Positions 16,101 through 23,785 of a stretch of 64,000 nt of DNA are shown here, piece after piece. The translations under genes and the position numbers were made by a program. The stretch's first letter is position 1, and each line of letters starts with the position of its first letter. Source of the DNA: an uncultured Oscillospiraceae bacterium. Lineage in GTDB: Bacteria; Bacillota; Clostridia; Oscillospirales; Ruminococcaceae. The DNA lies in contig URKR01000004.1 of NCBI GenBank assembly GCA_900548355.1, positions 75,777 to 139,776 on the forward strand, in the 5' to 3' direction. A model generated the notes under the pieces. It was given only the letters and a program-made list of their open reading frames with translations. It did no database searches and was not told where the DNA came from.

Positions 16101-17197
16101 TTGCGGCTCGGTCTGCTCCATCGCAAGTACCCGATCCACATTGTTCTTGACGGTCAGCAGTTCCCGCATGGCAGCGCGGGCCTGCCGGTATTCGCCATAA
16201 GCCTTTTTCTTGTCCGCCAACAGCTGGGCATACTCGCTCTGAAGCTCCTTGATGGTGGGCAGTTTCTTCATGTTCAGCTCATTAAAGGCTTCCTTGGCCG
16301 CCTGGTGCAGCCGGATCTCATCCTCATGCTCCGCGTAAAATTTCCGGGAGTATCCGGCCTTGCGGTAGGCCACAGCGGAGCAGCCTGCACAGCTGTTAGC
16401 TTTCGGGGAGTATGCTCCTTTTGGCCTGAAAGAACGGCCAGCAGATCACCCAGCGTGTAGCCGTCACCCAGCCGGTCGAAGCGGACGTTGTTGCCCCAGC
16501 CCTCCGCGCTGATGGAGATGGTTTTACCGCGCCGGTGAACGGTAAAGCCGTCCTGTCCCAGCAGGCGCAGCAGTTCTTCCAGGCTGGCCGGTTTCTGTGC
16601 CAGCGCCCGGTCGATAGACTGGCGCAGCTGCTCCTTGTGGGAGGGCTTGGCCGTGTCGCCCAGCCACTTGTTGTAGCTCTGGCCGCGCCGCTTGGGGGCC
16701 TCCACGATGGAGTAACCGTTCTCGATGCAGATGGTGTCGCTCAGGCGGTGAACAGCGCGGGTGCTGCCCCAAAAGTTGCGGAACTTACGGTCACACTCCA
16801 GCGTGGTGGAGTTCCATATAATATGGTTGTGGACGTGGGCTTTGTCAATGTGGGTACAGACGATGAAAGCGTGCTTGCCTTTGGTAAAGCGCCGGGCCAG
16901 CTCCACGCCCAGCCGGTTGGCTTCCTCCGGCGTGATCTCGCCCGGCACAAAGGACTGCCGCAGGTGGTAGGCGATCACATCATCCTTGCCGCGCACCCGG
17001 CCGGTGCGGGCAGCGTAGGTCTGCTTGTCCAGCAGGAACTGGGCATCGGCCACGCGGCCATCGCATTGGTAGCTGGTGATGAGCCTGCCGTGGTCGGTCT
17101 TGTCTGGATTTTTCACATAGTCGATGATGTCGCTGATTGCCTTGCCGACCGTGCGACCCTTGCCGGCGTGCAGTGGTATGATGCGGGTGGTGGCCAT
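16071..17197 (-). pseudogene. MOBP-type relaxase with internal deletion and frameshift
   Basis: The first part (ATG 17197, AAAGGAGG upstream) encodes a relaxase N-terminus: Tyr27 in DIIDYVKNPDKT and the metal-binding histidines H116, H121, H123, H125 in CTHIDKAHVHNHIIW. It is readable to about codon 275 (KEHTPRKLTAVQAAPL), after which homology stops. In another frame from about 16385 to 16071 the usual relaxase C-terminus resumes (VAYRKAGYSRKF, KKLPTIKELQSEYAQLL, MRELLTVKNNVDRVL). The middle part normally present (about 100-150 residues) is missing, so the gene is an internal-deletion remnant and conjugative mobilisation from it is unlikely unless the N-terminal nuclease suffices. Confidence 0.85.
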
Positions 17198-17258
17198 TTG
17201 GTAGTCCTCCTTTCTCCCGGTGTACGGGTAAAACTCTGCTCATCATGTGCGGTTTTCA

Positions 17259-17359
17259 CAGCCCATGATACAGCCCATGACACAGGCCATGATACAGGCC
17301 ATGATCCTCATAACTTGGTCAGTGACCAAGTTAGTGACTAAGATAGTGACCAAGATGGT
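17259..17359 (+). repeat. Short tandem repeats between relaxase and AlbA_2 gene
   Basis: Two runs: four units of about 12 bases around CCATGATACAGG, then three units around GTGACCAAGTTA. In one plus-strand frame they read HDTAHDTGHDTGHD and then LVSDQVSD before a stop. Such His/Asp or Val-Ser-Asp repeats are typical of the linker of AlbA_2 ATP-binding proteins, one of which follows at 17468 with its own TQVRTQVGPQVGTQV repeats, so this may be a fossil linker, or an oriT-type iteron region beside the relaxase. Confidence 0.6.
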
Positions 17360-17396
17360 TTGCCCCTCATGTTGTACTTTCTCTTACCAAATGGGT

Positions 17397-17425
17397 TTGA
17401 TAATGCGCAAGAAATCCCGTATAAT
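17397..17425 (+). promoter_or_regulatory. Promoter of the AlbA_2 gene
   Basis: TTGATA, a 17-base spacer and TATAAT, 43 bases before the ATG at 17468. Confidence 0.7.
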
Positions 17426-17467
17426 AAGAACATATAAATCCACATCGAAAGGGGGGCTGTTGCTCCT

Positions 17468-18925
17468 ATGACAGAAGCCGAACTTCTGAAACTGATTCAA
17501 GGCGGCGAAAACATCCAGGTGGAGTTTAAGAAATCCACTACCGAGATCACAAAGGATGTTTACGATACCGTCTGCTCGTTTTCCAACCGGGACGGCGGCA
17601 CCATCCTTCTGGGCGTCAAAGACAGCGGGGAGATTTTGGGTGTGGCCCCGGACGCGGTGGACCGCATGAAGAAGGACTTTGTGACTTCCATCAACAACGG
17701 ACAGAAAATCAATCCGCCTCTTTACTTGCAGCCGGAAACCTGTGCGGTGAATGGTCGTACCCTGCTGGTCATTCAGGTGCCATCCGGCAGCCAGGTCTGC
17801 CGCCACCACGGACGCATTTTTGACCGCAACCACGAAGCGGATATTGATATAACCGACAACTCCGACCTGGTGTACCAGCTGTACGCCCGGAAAAGCGGCA
17901 GCTACTTTGTCAACAAAGTGACGCGCTTCCAAATGGAGGACCTGCGCCCCGACCTGATGGAACGCGCCAGAGCCATGACGGCCAGCCGCACTGCCAACCA
18001 TCCGTGGAAGTCCATGTCAGACGAAGAACTGCTGCGCAGCGCCGGTCTGATCTTAAAAGACCCCGAAAGGCAGCTTGAAGGCATTACCCTGGCAGCAATT
18101 CTTCTGTTCGGGAAGGACAGCACGATCCTGGCTGTATTGCCGCAGCACAAAACGGACGCCATTTTCCGGGTGGAAAATCTGGATCGCTATGATGACCGGG
18201 ATGTCATCATCACGAATCTGCTGGAAACCTATGACCGGCTGATCGCTTTCGGTCAAAAGCACCTCAGTGACCCCTTTGTGCAGGAGGGCCTCCAGAGCGT
18301 CAGCGCCAGAGACCGCATCCTGCGCGAAATTTTCTCCAACAGCCTGGCGCACCGGGATTACTCCAGCGGCTATGTGGCAAAATTCGTAATTGAGCGTAAC
18401 CGGCTCTACACCGAAAATGCCAACCGTTCCCACGGGCACGGCGCTCTGCACCTTTCCTCCTTTGAGCCGTATGCCAAGAACCCGCCCATTTCCAAAGTGT
18501 TCCGTGAGATTGGACTGGCGGACGAGCTGGGGTCCGGGATGCGGAATACTTACAAATACACGAAGCTCTATTCCGGTGGAACCCCGGAATTTATCGAGGG
18601 CGATGTGTTCCGCACCGTGGTTCCGCTGGCCCCGATTGCGGTGGAAAAGGTTGGGCCGCAGGACGAGACCCAAGTGAGGACCCAAGTGGGGCCCCAAGTG
18701 GGAACCCAAGTGACACTTACAGACCAGATTTTAGCCTTTTGTGCAGAACCGCGCTCGAAAGCTGAAATTGCGGAACATTGTGGGTATAAAAACACAAAGG
18801 GATTTACAAAGAGGTACTTGCGTCCACTGCTGGACAATGGACAACTGCAAATGACCATCCCAGATAAGCCCAGAAGCCAACATCAAAAATATGTAACGGT
18901 GCAAAAGCCTGCACCAGAAAATTGA
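17468..18925 (+). CDS. AlbA_2 (Schlafen-type) ATP-binding regulator-like protein
   Basis: 485 residues. The N-terminal AlbA_2 domain (about 1-130) shows EFKKS and FSNRDGGTILLGVKDSG. A GHKL-like ATP-binding C-terminal part follows (NSLAHRDYSSG about 295, GLADELGSGMRNTYKY about 345). Then comes a linker of TQV/GPQV repeats (about 400-415) and a winged-helix-like tail (DQILAFCAEPRSKAEIAEHCGYKN). This is the COG2865 family, often annotated as transcriptional regulator or ATP-binding protein and common as cargo of conjugative elements. It has its own promoter and a strong terminator at 18931, so it is a single-gene unit embedded among decayed element genes. Confidence 0.85.
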   Translation: MTEAELLKLIQGGENIQVEFKKSTTEITKDVYDTVCSFSNRDGGTILLGVKDSGEILGVAPDAVDRMKKDFVTSINNGQKINPPLYLQPETCAVNGRTLLVIQVPSGSQVCRHHGRIFDRNHEADIDITDNSDLVYQLYARKSGSYFVNKVTRFQMEDLRPDLMERARAMTASRTANHPWKSMSDEELLRSAGLILKDPERQLEGITLAAILLFGKDSTILAVLPQHKTDAIFRVENLDRYDDRDVIITNLLETYDRLIAFGQKHLSDPFVQEGLQSVSARDRILREIFSNSLAHRDYSSGYVAKFVIERNRLYTENANRSHGHGALHLSSFEPYAKNPPISKVFREIGLADELGSGMRNTYKYTKLYSGGTPEFIEGDVFRTVVPLAPIAVEKVGPQDETQVRTQVGPQVGTQVTLTDQILAFCAEPRSKAEIAEHCGYKNTKGFTKRYLRPLLDNGQLQMTIPDKPRSQHQKYVTVQKPAPEN

Positions 18926-18930
18926 ACCAA

Positions 18931-18976
18931 ATCAGGGTGTCGGAGGAAGTTGTATGCTCCGACACCCTGATTTTTT
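18931..18976 (+). terminator. Strong intrinsic terminator
   Basis: A perfect 14-base stem (ATCAGGGTGTCGGA with TCCGACACCCTGAT) and six T residues, five bases after the AlbA_2 stop codon. Confidence 0.92.
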
Positions 18977-19020
18977 ATATGCCTTTGATGTGCGTGGACT
19001 TTACTTTCATGCTAATCTCA

Positions 19021-19200
19021 TCACTGTCCCTTGAGCGTGTCCAGATACTGCCGCAGGATGGTCTCCCGGCTCATGGCGTTCACCAGGGACACCTCCATGC
19101 CGGAGAGCTGGATGTCAGCGGGCATCAGGTCCACGCCCTCCGGGTGGCGCAGGATGCCCTCACCGGGGCGGAGCGGCTCGTCCATCAGGATGCGGCCCAT
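19021..19200 (-). pseudogene. parA middle fragment (left element)
   Basis: Encodes [40 protein letters not shown] and SRETILRQYLDTLKGQ, i.e. the central part of a ParA/Soj ATPase without the Walker A part and without the C-terminal half. The same stretch with few changes appears in the other element's parA fragment at 26381-26707. It is joined directly to a DUF4315 fragment. Confidence 0.85.
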
Positions 19201-19280
19201 TGCATTTCCTGCTGCTCCGCGATTTTCTCGCGGGTTTTGGCAATCTCCTGGTCGATACGCTCGATTTTGTTCTTAGCCAT
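19185..19280 (-). pseudogene. DUF4315-family N-terminal fragment
   Basis: ATG 19280; the first 24 codons (MAKNKIERIDQEIAKTREKI) match the conserved coiled-coil start of the small DUF4315 proteins found in Clostridia conjugative elements, then the frame runs into parA sequence and stops. A deletion junction at about 19205 therefore joined the two genes. The start sits seven bases after the stop of the fragment upstream. Confidence 0.7.
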
Positions 19281-19286
19281 AGTCAA

Positions 19287-19559
19287 TCACTCCATTCCAT
19301 ATCGCTCTTTCCAAGCGTAGTTGCGCCCCAATCCCTTGACGGTCTTGAGATTGGGTATTGCGTTTTCTTCGATGGCAAGCGCCCGCCGGTACAGGTCGGG
19401 GTGTTGCCGTTTCAAGGCTTCTACTTCGTCGCGCTTTATACTGGGGCAGAAAAAGCAGGACGATTTGCCGGGCAGAGGCAAACCCGCCTCCTGGATCGCC
19501 CGAATACAATTGTCGCTGTTTGGGGCGATAGCCGGAAGTCGGATAGGGACGCGGGGCAA
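19287..19559 (-). pseudogene. PAPS-reductase-family C-terminal fragment
   Basis: Reads SSCFFCPSIKRDEVEALKRQHPDLYRRAL and LKTVKGLGRNYAWKERYG, the C-terminal part of the phosphoadenosine-phosphosulfate-reductase-like proteins carried by phages and conjugative elements (CxxC pair present). The ATP-binding N-terminal part is missing; upstream sequence belongs to another gene in a different frame. Confidence 0.7.
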
Positions 19560-19834
19560 GGTCTGTCCGGCGGCGGTGCGGCTCCCTTTTTTCCTGTGAG
19601 AAGTTCCACGGCTTCGGTGAAGCTCTTGCCGAAAAACTCCATGACAAAATCAACGGGGCCGCCGCCCTTGCTCTGGCTGTGCCTGTACCATTTGTTTCCC
19701 CGGACGGTCAAGCTGTCATGCCGTTTCCAGCGGTATTCATTTCCGGCGCGAGTAAGCTGCTCGCCCTGTGATTGCAGGAAAGAAACAAGGTCAGCTTGGT
19801 TCGCCCGGTCTATCTGTTCTTGGGTGTAGTACAT
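19560..19834 (-). pseudogene. CHC2/DUF3991 primase-like N-terminal fragment
   Basis: ATG 19834. Reads MYYTQEQIDRANQADLVSFL, WKRHDSLTVRGNKWYRHSQS and GGGPVDFVMEFFGKSFTEAV, the conserved start of the CHC2-type/DUF3991 toprim proteins of conjugative elements. Homology ends near GKKGAAPPP where the PAPS-reductase-like fragment begins in another frame, so this is the second of two deletion joints in this 0.8 kb. Confidence 0.75.
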
Positions 19835-19924
19835 GGTTGATACCTCGCTTTCTGTGGTTGAATAGTTCGCAATAATGGATTAGAATAATAACAAACGGTC
19901 TGAATTGAAGGAGGGTGTTCATTG

Positions 19925-20149
19925 ATGAAATGTCCTAAGTGTGGGAAAGATATGCAACCCGGCTTTTTACAAACCGCAAAGATAGTTGCATTCAATAAAA
20001 CAAGGCATAAAATATCTCTAAATCCTAAAGATAAAGAGGACATTGTATTAGCAAGGAAAGCATTTACGGGTACGGACTTTCAAGGTTTTATTTGCAAAGA
20101 GTGTGGCTTGGTTGTATTTGATTATAAAAATGACCTTTCACGCTTTTGA
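19925..20149 (+). CDS. Small zinc-ribbon protein (DUF6487/PF20097-like)
   Basis: 74 residues from the ATG at 19925 (GGAGGG 10 bases upstream; a TTG three bases earlier is an alternative). Two CxxC pairs, CPKCGK at the start and CKECG near the end, form a zinc-ribbon pattern. Between them is a basic patch (FNKTRHKISLNPKDKED). Low GC compared with neighbours. It is intact between decayed element genes and opposite to them, so it is probably late cargo. Function unknown. Confidence 0.7.
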   Translation: MKCPKCGKDMQPGFLQTAKIVAFNKTRHKISLNPKDKEDIVLARKAFTGTDFQGFICKECGLVVFDYKNDLSRF

Positions 20150-20407
20150 TTATCGCTCCTGTTCGTGCCGCTTGGTGCGGGTCTGCTCCGGCTGGTCTGC
20201 TTTCAGTGCAATATCAACGCACTTGCGGATATTGTGCAGCTCGGCAACCTCCGCGCGGGTGTCTTTCAGCTTGGTATATTCCGCTGTTCTCTGCCCGCTG
20301 AGAGTGGCGTACTCTTTTTCCCATTCAGAGATAGGCAAGCTCTTTGTCCCTTTCGGCAGATTTGCATGGAGATAGCGGTTTGCCGCGTTCCATAGGGTAT
20401 GTTTCAC
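20150..20407 (-). pseudogene. Relaxase C-terminal fragment
   Basis: 85 codons (NAANRYLHANLPKGTKSLP, EYTKLKDTRAEVAELHNIRK, ALKADQPEQTRTKRHEQER) matching the coiled-coil tail of a mobilisation relaxase distinct from the one at 16071. No nuclease domain upstream; the next 400 bases are the element end. Confidence 0.65.
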
Positions 20408-20442
20408 CTCGTTTCTGTTGATTGCGTTCGGTTCTGGAAATA

Positions 20443-20487
20443 GAAAAAGCCGCCACTTCTTTCGTTAAAAAGAGTGACGGCTTTTTC
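20443..20487. terminator. Bidirectional terminator-like hairpin in element end
   Basis: AAAAAGCCGCCACT pairs with AGTGACGGCTTTTT; matched by 26753-26795 in the other element. Confidence 0.75.
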
Positions 20488-20791
20488 TGATCCCGGAACA
20501 TCAATCCCCGGAAATGCAAAAAGCGCCCAGCAGGAACACTGAGCGCTTTCGCAATAAAATCATATTCATTTGTTCAGATTTGGTCAAACTTTGCCAAACC
20601 GATTTTGCATAAAAATGCGGAGGGCTTAAAAGGCAAAAACGACCTTGGGGGAGAGGGAAAGGCCAAAAAAGTTGTCCTATAATTTAACCCATTAGCCCTC
20701 ATTTTAGGGGTGGTTGTCCTTTATTTAACCCATAAAAATCGGGTTAAAACAGGTCAGACTATGCCAAAACAGGGCAAACAATCTGAAAAGG

Positions 20792-20826
20792 AAAAACCCC
20801 GAAAACCGCATGGTTTCGGGGTTTTT
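20792..20826. terminator. Terminator copied from the rpsI 3' flank
   Basis: AAAAACCCCGAAA and TTTCGGGGTTTTT; counterpart of the rpsI terminator at 27099-27133 with one compensatory difference in the stem. Confidence 0.8.
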
Positions 20827-20847
20827 GAGCTGTTTTGAACTGAAATC

Positions 20848-20862
20848 AGCGCTTGCTGAACT
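20848..20862. repeat. att-like direct repeat of the rpsI 3' end (distal copy)
   Basis: AGCGCTTGCTGAACT, identical to 27154-27168 inside rpsI. On the minus strand it encodes the same last residues FSKR and a stop, preceded by a different sequence (SNRSKANTFAAPDK), as expected at the outer end of an element inserted into the rpsI terminus. Confidence 0.75.
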
Positions 20863-21074
20863 TGTCCGGTGCGGCGAATGTGTTAGCTTTGCTTCGGTTT
20901 GAGCGTTTTCCGGAGGCAATAATAACACAGAACCGTACATTTTACAATCATTCAGGCAAAAGTTTTCATAACTTCAGCCAGAATCCACGAGGAATCTTGC
21001 TTCTTTTTTGCTTCTTATCCACGGCAGCTCAGGGCTGTGGAGGGAGTGTAAAGGATAGAAGGTCATCAAACAGC

Positions 21075-21118
21075 AAAGGCGGGCTGGAAGCGGCAAAACG
21101 TCCAGCCCGCCTTTCTTA
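21075..21118. terminator. Bidirectional terminator
   Basis: AAAGGCGGGCTGGA pairs perfectly with TCCAGCCCGCCTTT. It insulates the element end from the cargo. The stretch 20863-21194 holds no gene that I can support. Confidence 0.85.
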
Positions 21119-21194
21119 TGAAATTCCTTACTATAGTGACTTATGCTATCGGCTCCTGTTTCTAAATCCAATCATCCTTTTACTCTCACAGTTT

Positions 21195-21344
21195 TTAACG
21201 CCGCCGAATACAACAAATCACCCCAACAATTACACAGCCTACTACAAGCACTAAGACAACGTACAACAAAACAACATGAACTGTTCCGTAGCTCCGCCCC
21301 GACTGTATGGGTAAATAATACCACGACTTGAAGATAAATTCCAT
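21195..21344 (-). CDS. Possible 49-residue single-span membrane protein
   Basis: Short frame MEFIFKSWYYLPIQSG, then a 25-residue hydrophobic helix rich in Val/Leu (VVLLYVVLVLVVGCVIVG) and a basic end CCIRRR. The composition is convincing for a membrane peptide, but there is no Shine-Dalgarno and its start lies inside the operator region shared with 23695, so it may be chance or the true start may be internal. Confidence 0.3.
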   Translation of the reverse strand: MEFIFKSWYYLPIQSGRSYGTVHVVLLYVVLVLVVGCVIVGVICCIRRR

Positions 21345-21383
21345 ATAAGCAATCTGTTCTTTGTGATAAAATCCTATCTTAGG
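21311..21383. promoter_or_regulatory. Operator/promoter region of the esterase, copy 1
   Basis: Aligns without gaps for about 72 bases with 23695-23767. Conserved blocks: GTAAATANTACCACGA, TTGA, CCATATAAG, TGTGATA and TATNTTAG. No good -35 hexamer precedes the TAAAAT-like -10, which suits an activator-dependent promoter. Likely target of the AraC protein encoded at 22713-23672. Confidence 0.65.
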
Positions 21384-21470
21384 GTGTAGAAGTGTATAGA
21401 AATCATATAGAAAGTCTTGGATTAGAATGGCCGAGCTGCGATTATTATTGAAATAATGGAGATTCTACAA

Positions 21471-22511
21471 ATGAACGAGAAAATTTTCAAAAAGAAACGT
21501 AAGGGACTAAAGATTTTTTTATCAATATGTGGAGTGCTAATGGCTTTGCTCTTGACACTCTACCTTGTCGCCACAAATAATACCCAAACCGTGATCGGGA
21601 TGCTTCAAAAATTATCGTATGGCGATAACCCGATCAATTCATATGAACCGTTTTATGATCCCGTTAACGGGAAGAAGGACAACGGACAATATCTTATCAG
21701 CGAAATTAATTATGATAGTGAATATCCGAATGGCTTTCTCGACATAACCTATCCCGATGAAAACAGAGATGTCGATCGTCCTACGCTTTTTTATTTTCAC
21801 GGTGGCGGTTTCTTTGCCGGGAGTAAGAACATGGGCGACCCTTTGGCGGCAACAGAAGCGACCTATCTTTTGGATGACATCTGCGCCGCCGGATACAATA
21901 TCGTCAATGTGGATTACGCGCTCGTTCCGGATTATCGGTTTCCGGTTCCGCTGATTCAAGCGAACAAAGCGTTTGCCTATATACAAGAACATGCCGATGA
22001 ATATCACCTGAATATGGACAATGTCGTAATTATGGGTTCATCAGCAGGAGCTATCATGGCCAGCCAGCTCGGCAGTATCATAACCAATCCTGAATACGCG
22101 GAACTGCTTGGAATTACGCCTGCATTGAAACCCGAACAGGTAAAGGCAGTCGTGATAGACGACGCCCCCCTCGACTACAAAGCATTTTCTTTGGCAACCA
22201 AAATAATTATAGGGAACTATGTCAAAGGAAGCATCTATCTTTCGGAAGAAGAAATAAAGCAATACGATAATATTCAAAACCTTACTGCAAATTACCCCGC
22301 CGCTGTATTACTTGGCAGCGAATACAGACACGATATGGAAGTAATGCACGAGGAACTGAATAAACTCGGCTGCGAGCATCTTCATATCGACCCGTATATA
22401 GAACACGGACTTACAAAACCTCACTGTTTTGTTTCGACAGAACGTACTGACCCTATTGCAAAAGATGCATTCGATAGGATGATTTCATTCCTGAACGAAA
22501 AGACGAAATAA
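21471..22511 (+). CDS. Membrane-anchored alpha/beta-hydrolase (esterase/lipase)
   Basis: 346 residues from the ATG at 21471 (GGAG nine bases upstream). One N-terminal membrane segment (IFLSICGVLMALLLTLYLVA), then an esterase fold: oxyanion motif FYFHGGGFFAGS, nucleophile elbow MGSSAGA, and a likely catalytic His in EHGLTKPHCF near the C-terminus. It belongs to the hormone-sensitive-lipase/BD-FAE group that hydrolyses short esters or acetylated sugars; substrate unknown. It shares its operator with the MFS gene at 23786 and lies convergent to the AraC gene, suggesting an extracytoplasmic enzyme that prepares a substrate for the two transporters. GC is lower than in the core genome. Confidence 0.85.
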   Translation: MNEKIFKKKRKGLKIFLSICGVLMALLLTLYLVATNNTQTVIGMLQKLSYGDNPINSYEPFYDPVNGKKDNGQYLISEINYDSEYPNGFLDITYPDENRDVDRPTLFYFHGGGFFAGSKNMGDPLAATEATYLLDDICAAGYNIVNVDYALVPDYRFPVPLIQANKAFAYIQEHADEYHLNMDNVVIMGSSAGAIMASQLGSIITNPEYAELLGITPALKPEQVKAVVIDDAPLDYKAFSLATKIIIGNYVKGSIYLSEEEIKQYDNIQNLTANYPAAVLLGSEYRHDMEVMHEELNKLGCEHLHIDPYIEHGLTKPHCFVSTERTDPIAKDAFDRMISFLNEKTK

Positions 22512-22582
22512 ATGGAGCATTATATATGAAGTTTGTTTAGCAGGGAACCCATGAACAGGGACTATAGGAAAATATAGCTGAG

Positions 22583-22627
22583 AAAAGTCGCCCAAGCAGA
22601 TTCTATCTGCTCGGGCGACTTTTTTGT
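22583..22627. terminator. Bidirectional terminator between esterase and araC-like gene
   Basis: AAAAGTCGCCC-AAGCAGA pairs with TCTGCT-GGGCGACTTTTTT; serves both convergent genes. Confidence 0.9.
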
Positions 22628-22712
22628 TAATTGTCCATAGGATTATTTGGCATTTGAAGGCCCACGACAGACGTATCCAGAAGCAAATCAATGATGAGCT
22701 TGCACAGAGAGT

Positions 22713-23672
22713 TCAACGTTCTTCTGTCATAGTATACGTCTTTCGATATTCAGAAGGAGTTTGTTTCATATGCTTTCGAAATACCTTGACAAAGTAACTG
22801 CTATCGGAAAATCCACATTTACAACTGATTTCCTTAACAGATAGTGTAGAGGTTAATAATAGTCTTTGAGCCTGCTGCAAACGATAGCGAATCAAATAAG
22901 ACATCGGCGTATCAGCATAATACTTTTGGAAGCATCGGCCAGCTTCGCTCCGGCTGATGTTGGCCGATGCTGCCAGATCTTCAAGGGAAATCATTTCGGA
23001 AAAGTGCTTTTGAATATACTGAACCATTTGCTGCATCCGAATTTGTGTCTTAGAATCCAGCGGTTGAATCTTTGAACGAGAGAATTCGGATTGATTGTTA
23101 TACAGTATCTTGAAAAATTCAAATAAACTCTGATGCACTTCCAATTCCGGACAATCCGAATGACTTTGTTTTGGCAATAAAATGCTGAAATCCAGCACAT
23201 CTTGACCTGCTTCGCTACCAAGAACTTGATAAACACGGAATAAGCACGACAACATTTGTTTTTGCCAAGGTACATATGGCGATAACGTTATATACGGTAA
23301 ACTGGAATCATGGAGTAGCGGGTAAAAATATTTCTGGAAAATTGTGCTTGTCAATGGGGCTAATACATTTTCTGCAAAGACAATGTTCGGGCACAAACAT
23401 TTCCGAGTCGAATCAGTCAAACTGTATCTATGTAATTGTCCACTTCCAATCAAAATACTTTCTCCGGGCAAAAGTGTCAAGCGTTTTTCTCCGACTTGTA
23501 TCATCACTTCTTGATTGAAAGCAGAAAAAATTTCATATCCAAAATGCCAATGCAGCGGCACCTGCCCATCGGGCCATTGATTCAAGTCATCAATATAAAA
23601 TTGTATAGGGAATGAAGGATCTGGAAAAGAAAACTCCTCTTTTAGCATATGATCAAGTATTAATTGTTCCAT
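22713..23672 (-). CDS. AraC-family transcriptional regulator
   Basis: 319 residues; the ATG at 23672 follows GGGAGGGG. N-terminal cupin-like sensing domain (VPLHWHFGYEIF; LTLLPGESILIGSGQLHRY) and a C-terminal pair of helix-turn-helices (SLEDLAASANISRSEAGRCF; SVKEISCKCGFSDSSYFVKVF followed by RKHMKQTPSEYRK). It is divergent from the first MFS gene; the intergenic operator at 23695-23767 is duplicated in front of the esterase. Probably an activator of esterase and transporters in response to a small sugar-like ligand. Confidence 0.92.
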   Translation of the reverse strand: MEQLILDHMLKEEFSFPDPSFPIQFYIDDLNQWPDGQVPLHWHFGYEIFSAFNQEVMIQVGEKRLTLLPGESILIGSGQLHRYSLTDSTRKCLCPNIVFAENVLAPLTSTIFQKYFYPLLHDSSLPYITLSPYVPWQKQMLSCLFRVYQVLGSEAGQDVLDFSILLPKQSHSDCPELEVHQSLFEFFKILYNNQSEFSRSKIQPLDSKTQIRMQQMVQYIQKHFSEMISLEDLAASANISRSEAGRCFQKYYADTPMSYLIRYRLQQAQRLLLTSTLSVKEISCKCGFSDSSYFVKVFRKHMKQTPSEYRKTYTMTEER

Positions 23673-23694
23673 AGGATGCCCCTCCCGTGTTTGA

Positions 23695-23767
23695 GTAAAT
23701 ATTACCACGATTTGAGTAAAAAAACCATATAAGTGCTTGATTTGTTGTGATAGAATTCTATTTTAGA
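23695..23767. promoter_or_regulatory. Operator/promoter region of the MFS pair, copy 2
   Basis: Second copy of the block described at 21311. Here the direct repeat TTGAGTAAA occurs twice with starts 21 bases apart (23691 and 23712), i.e. two helical turns, the usual geometry of AraC-family half-sites. Confidence 0.65.
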
Positions 23768-23785
23768 ACATGGAGGGGTGCATAT

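Larger units (their letters stand above)
20433..20862. repeat. Terminal region of the left rpsI-integrated element
   Basis: Homologous along its whole length to 26742-27168 (roughly three quarters identical by eye). Shared landmarks in order: the stem GCCGCCACTT/AGTGACGGC; TCCCGGAA...TCCCCGGAAA; an imperfect stem CCCAG/CTGAGCGCTT; two copies of GTTGTCC...TTTAACCCAT; the stem TTTAACCC/GGGTTAAA; the terminator AACCCCG/CGGGGTT; and the 15-base att-like core. No gene of its own. Confidence 0.8.

Noticed and set aside
20640..20765. GTTGTCC/TTTAACCC repeats as a plasmid replication origin
   Set aside because: The same arrangement occurs at the rpsI side of the other element and no replication initiator gene is nearby; an element-end function fits better.
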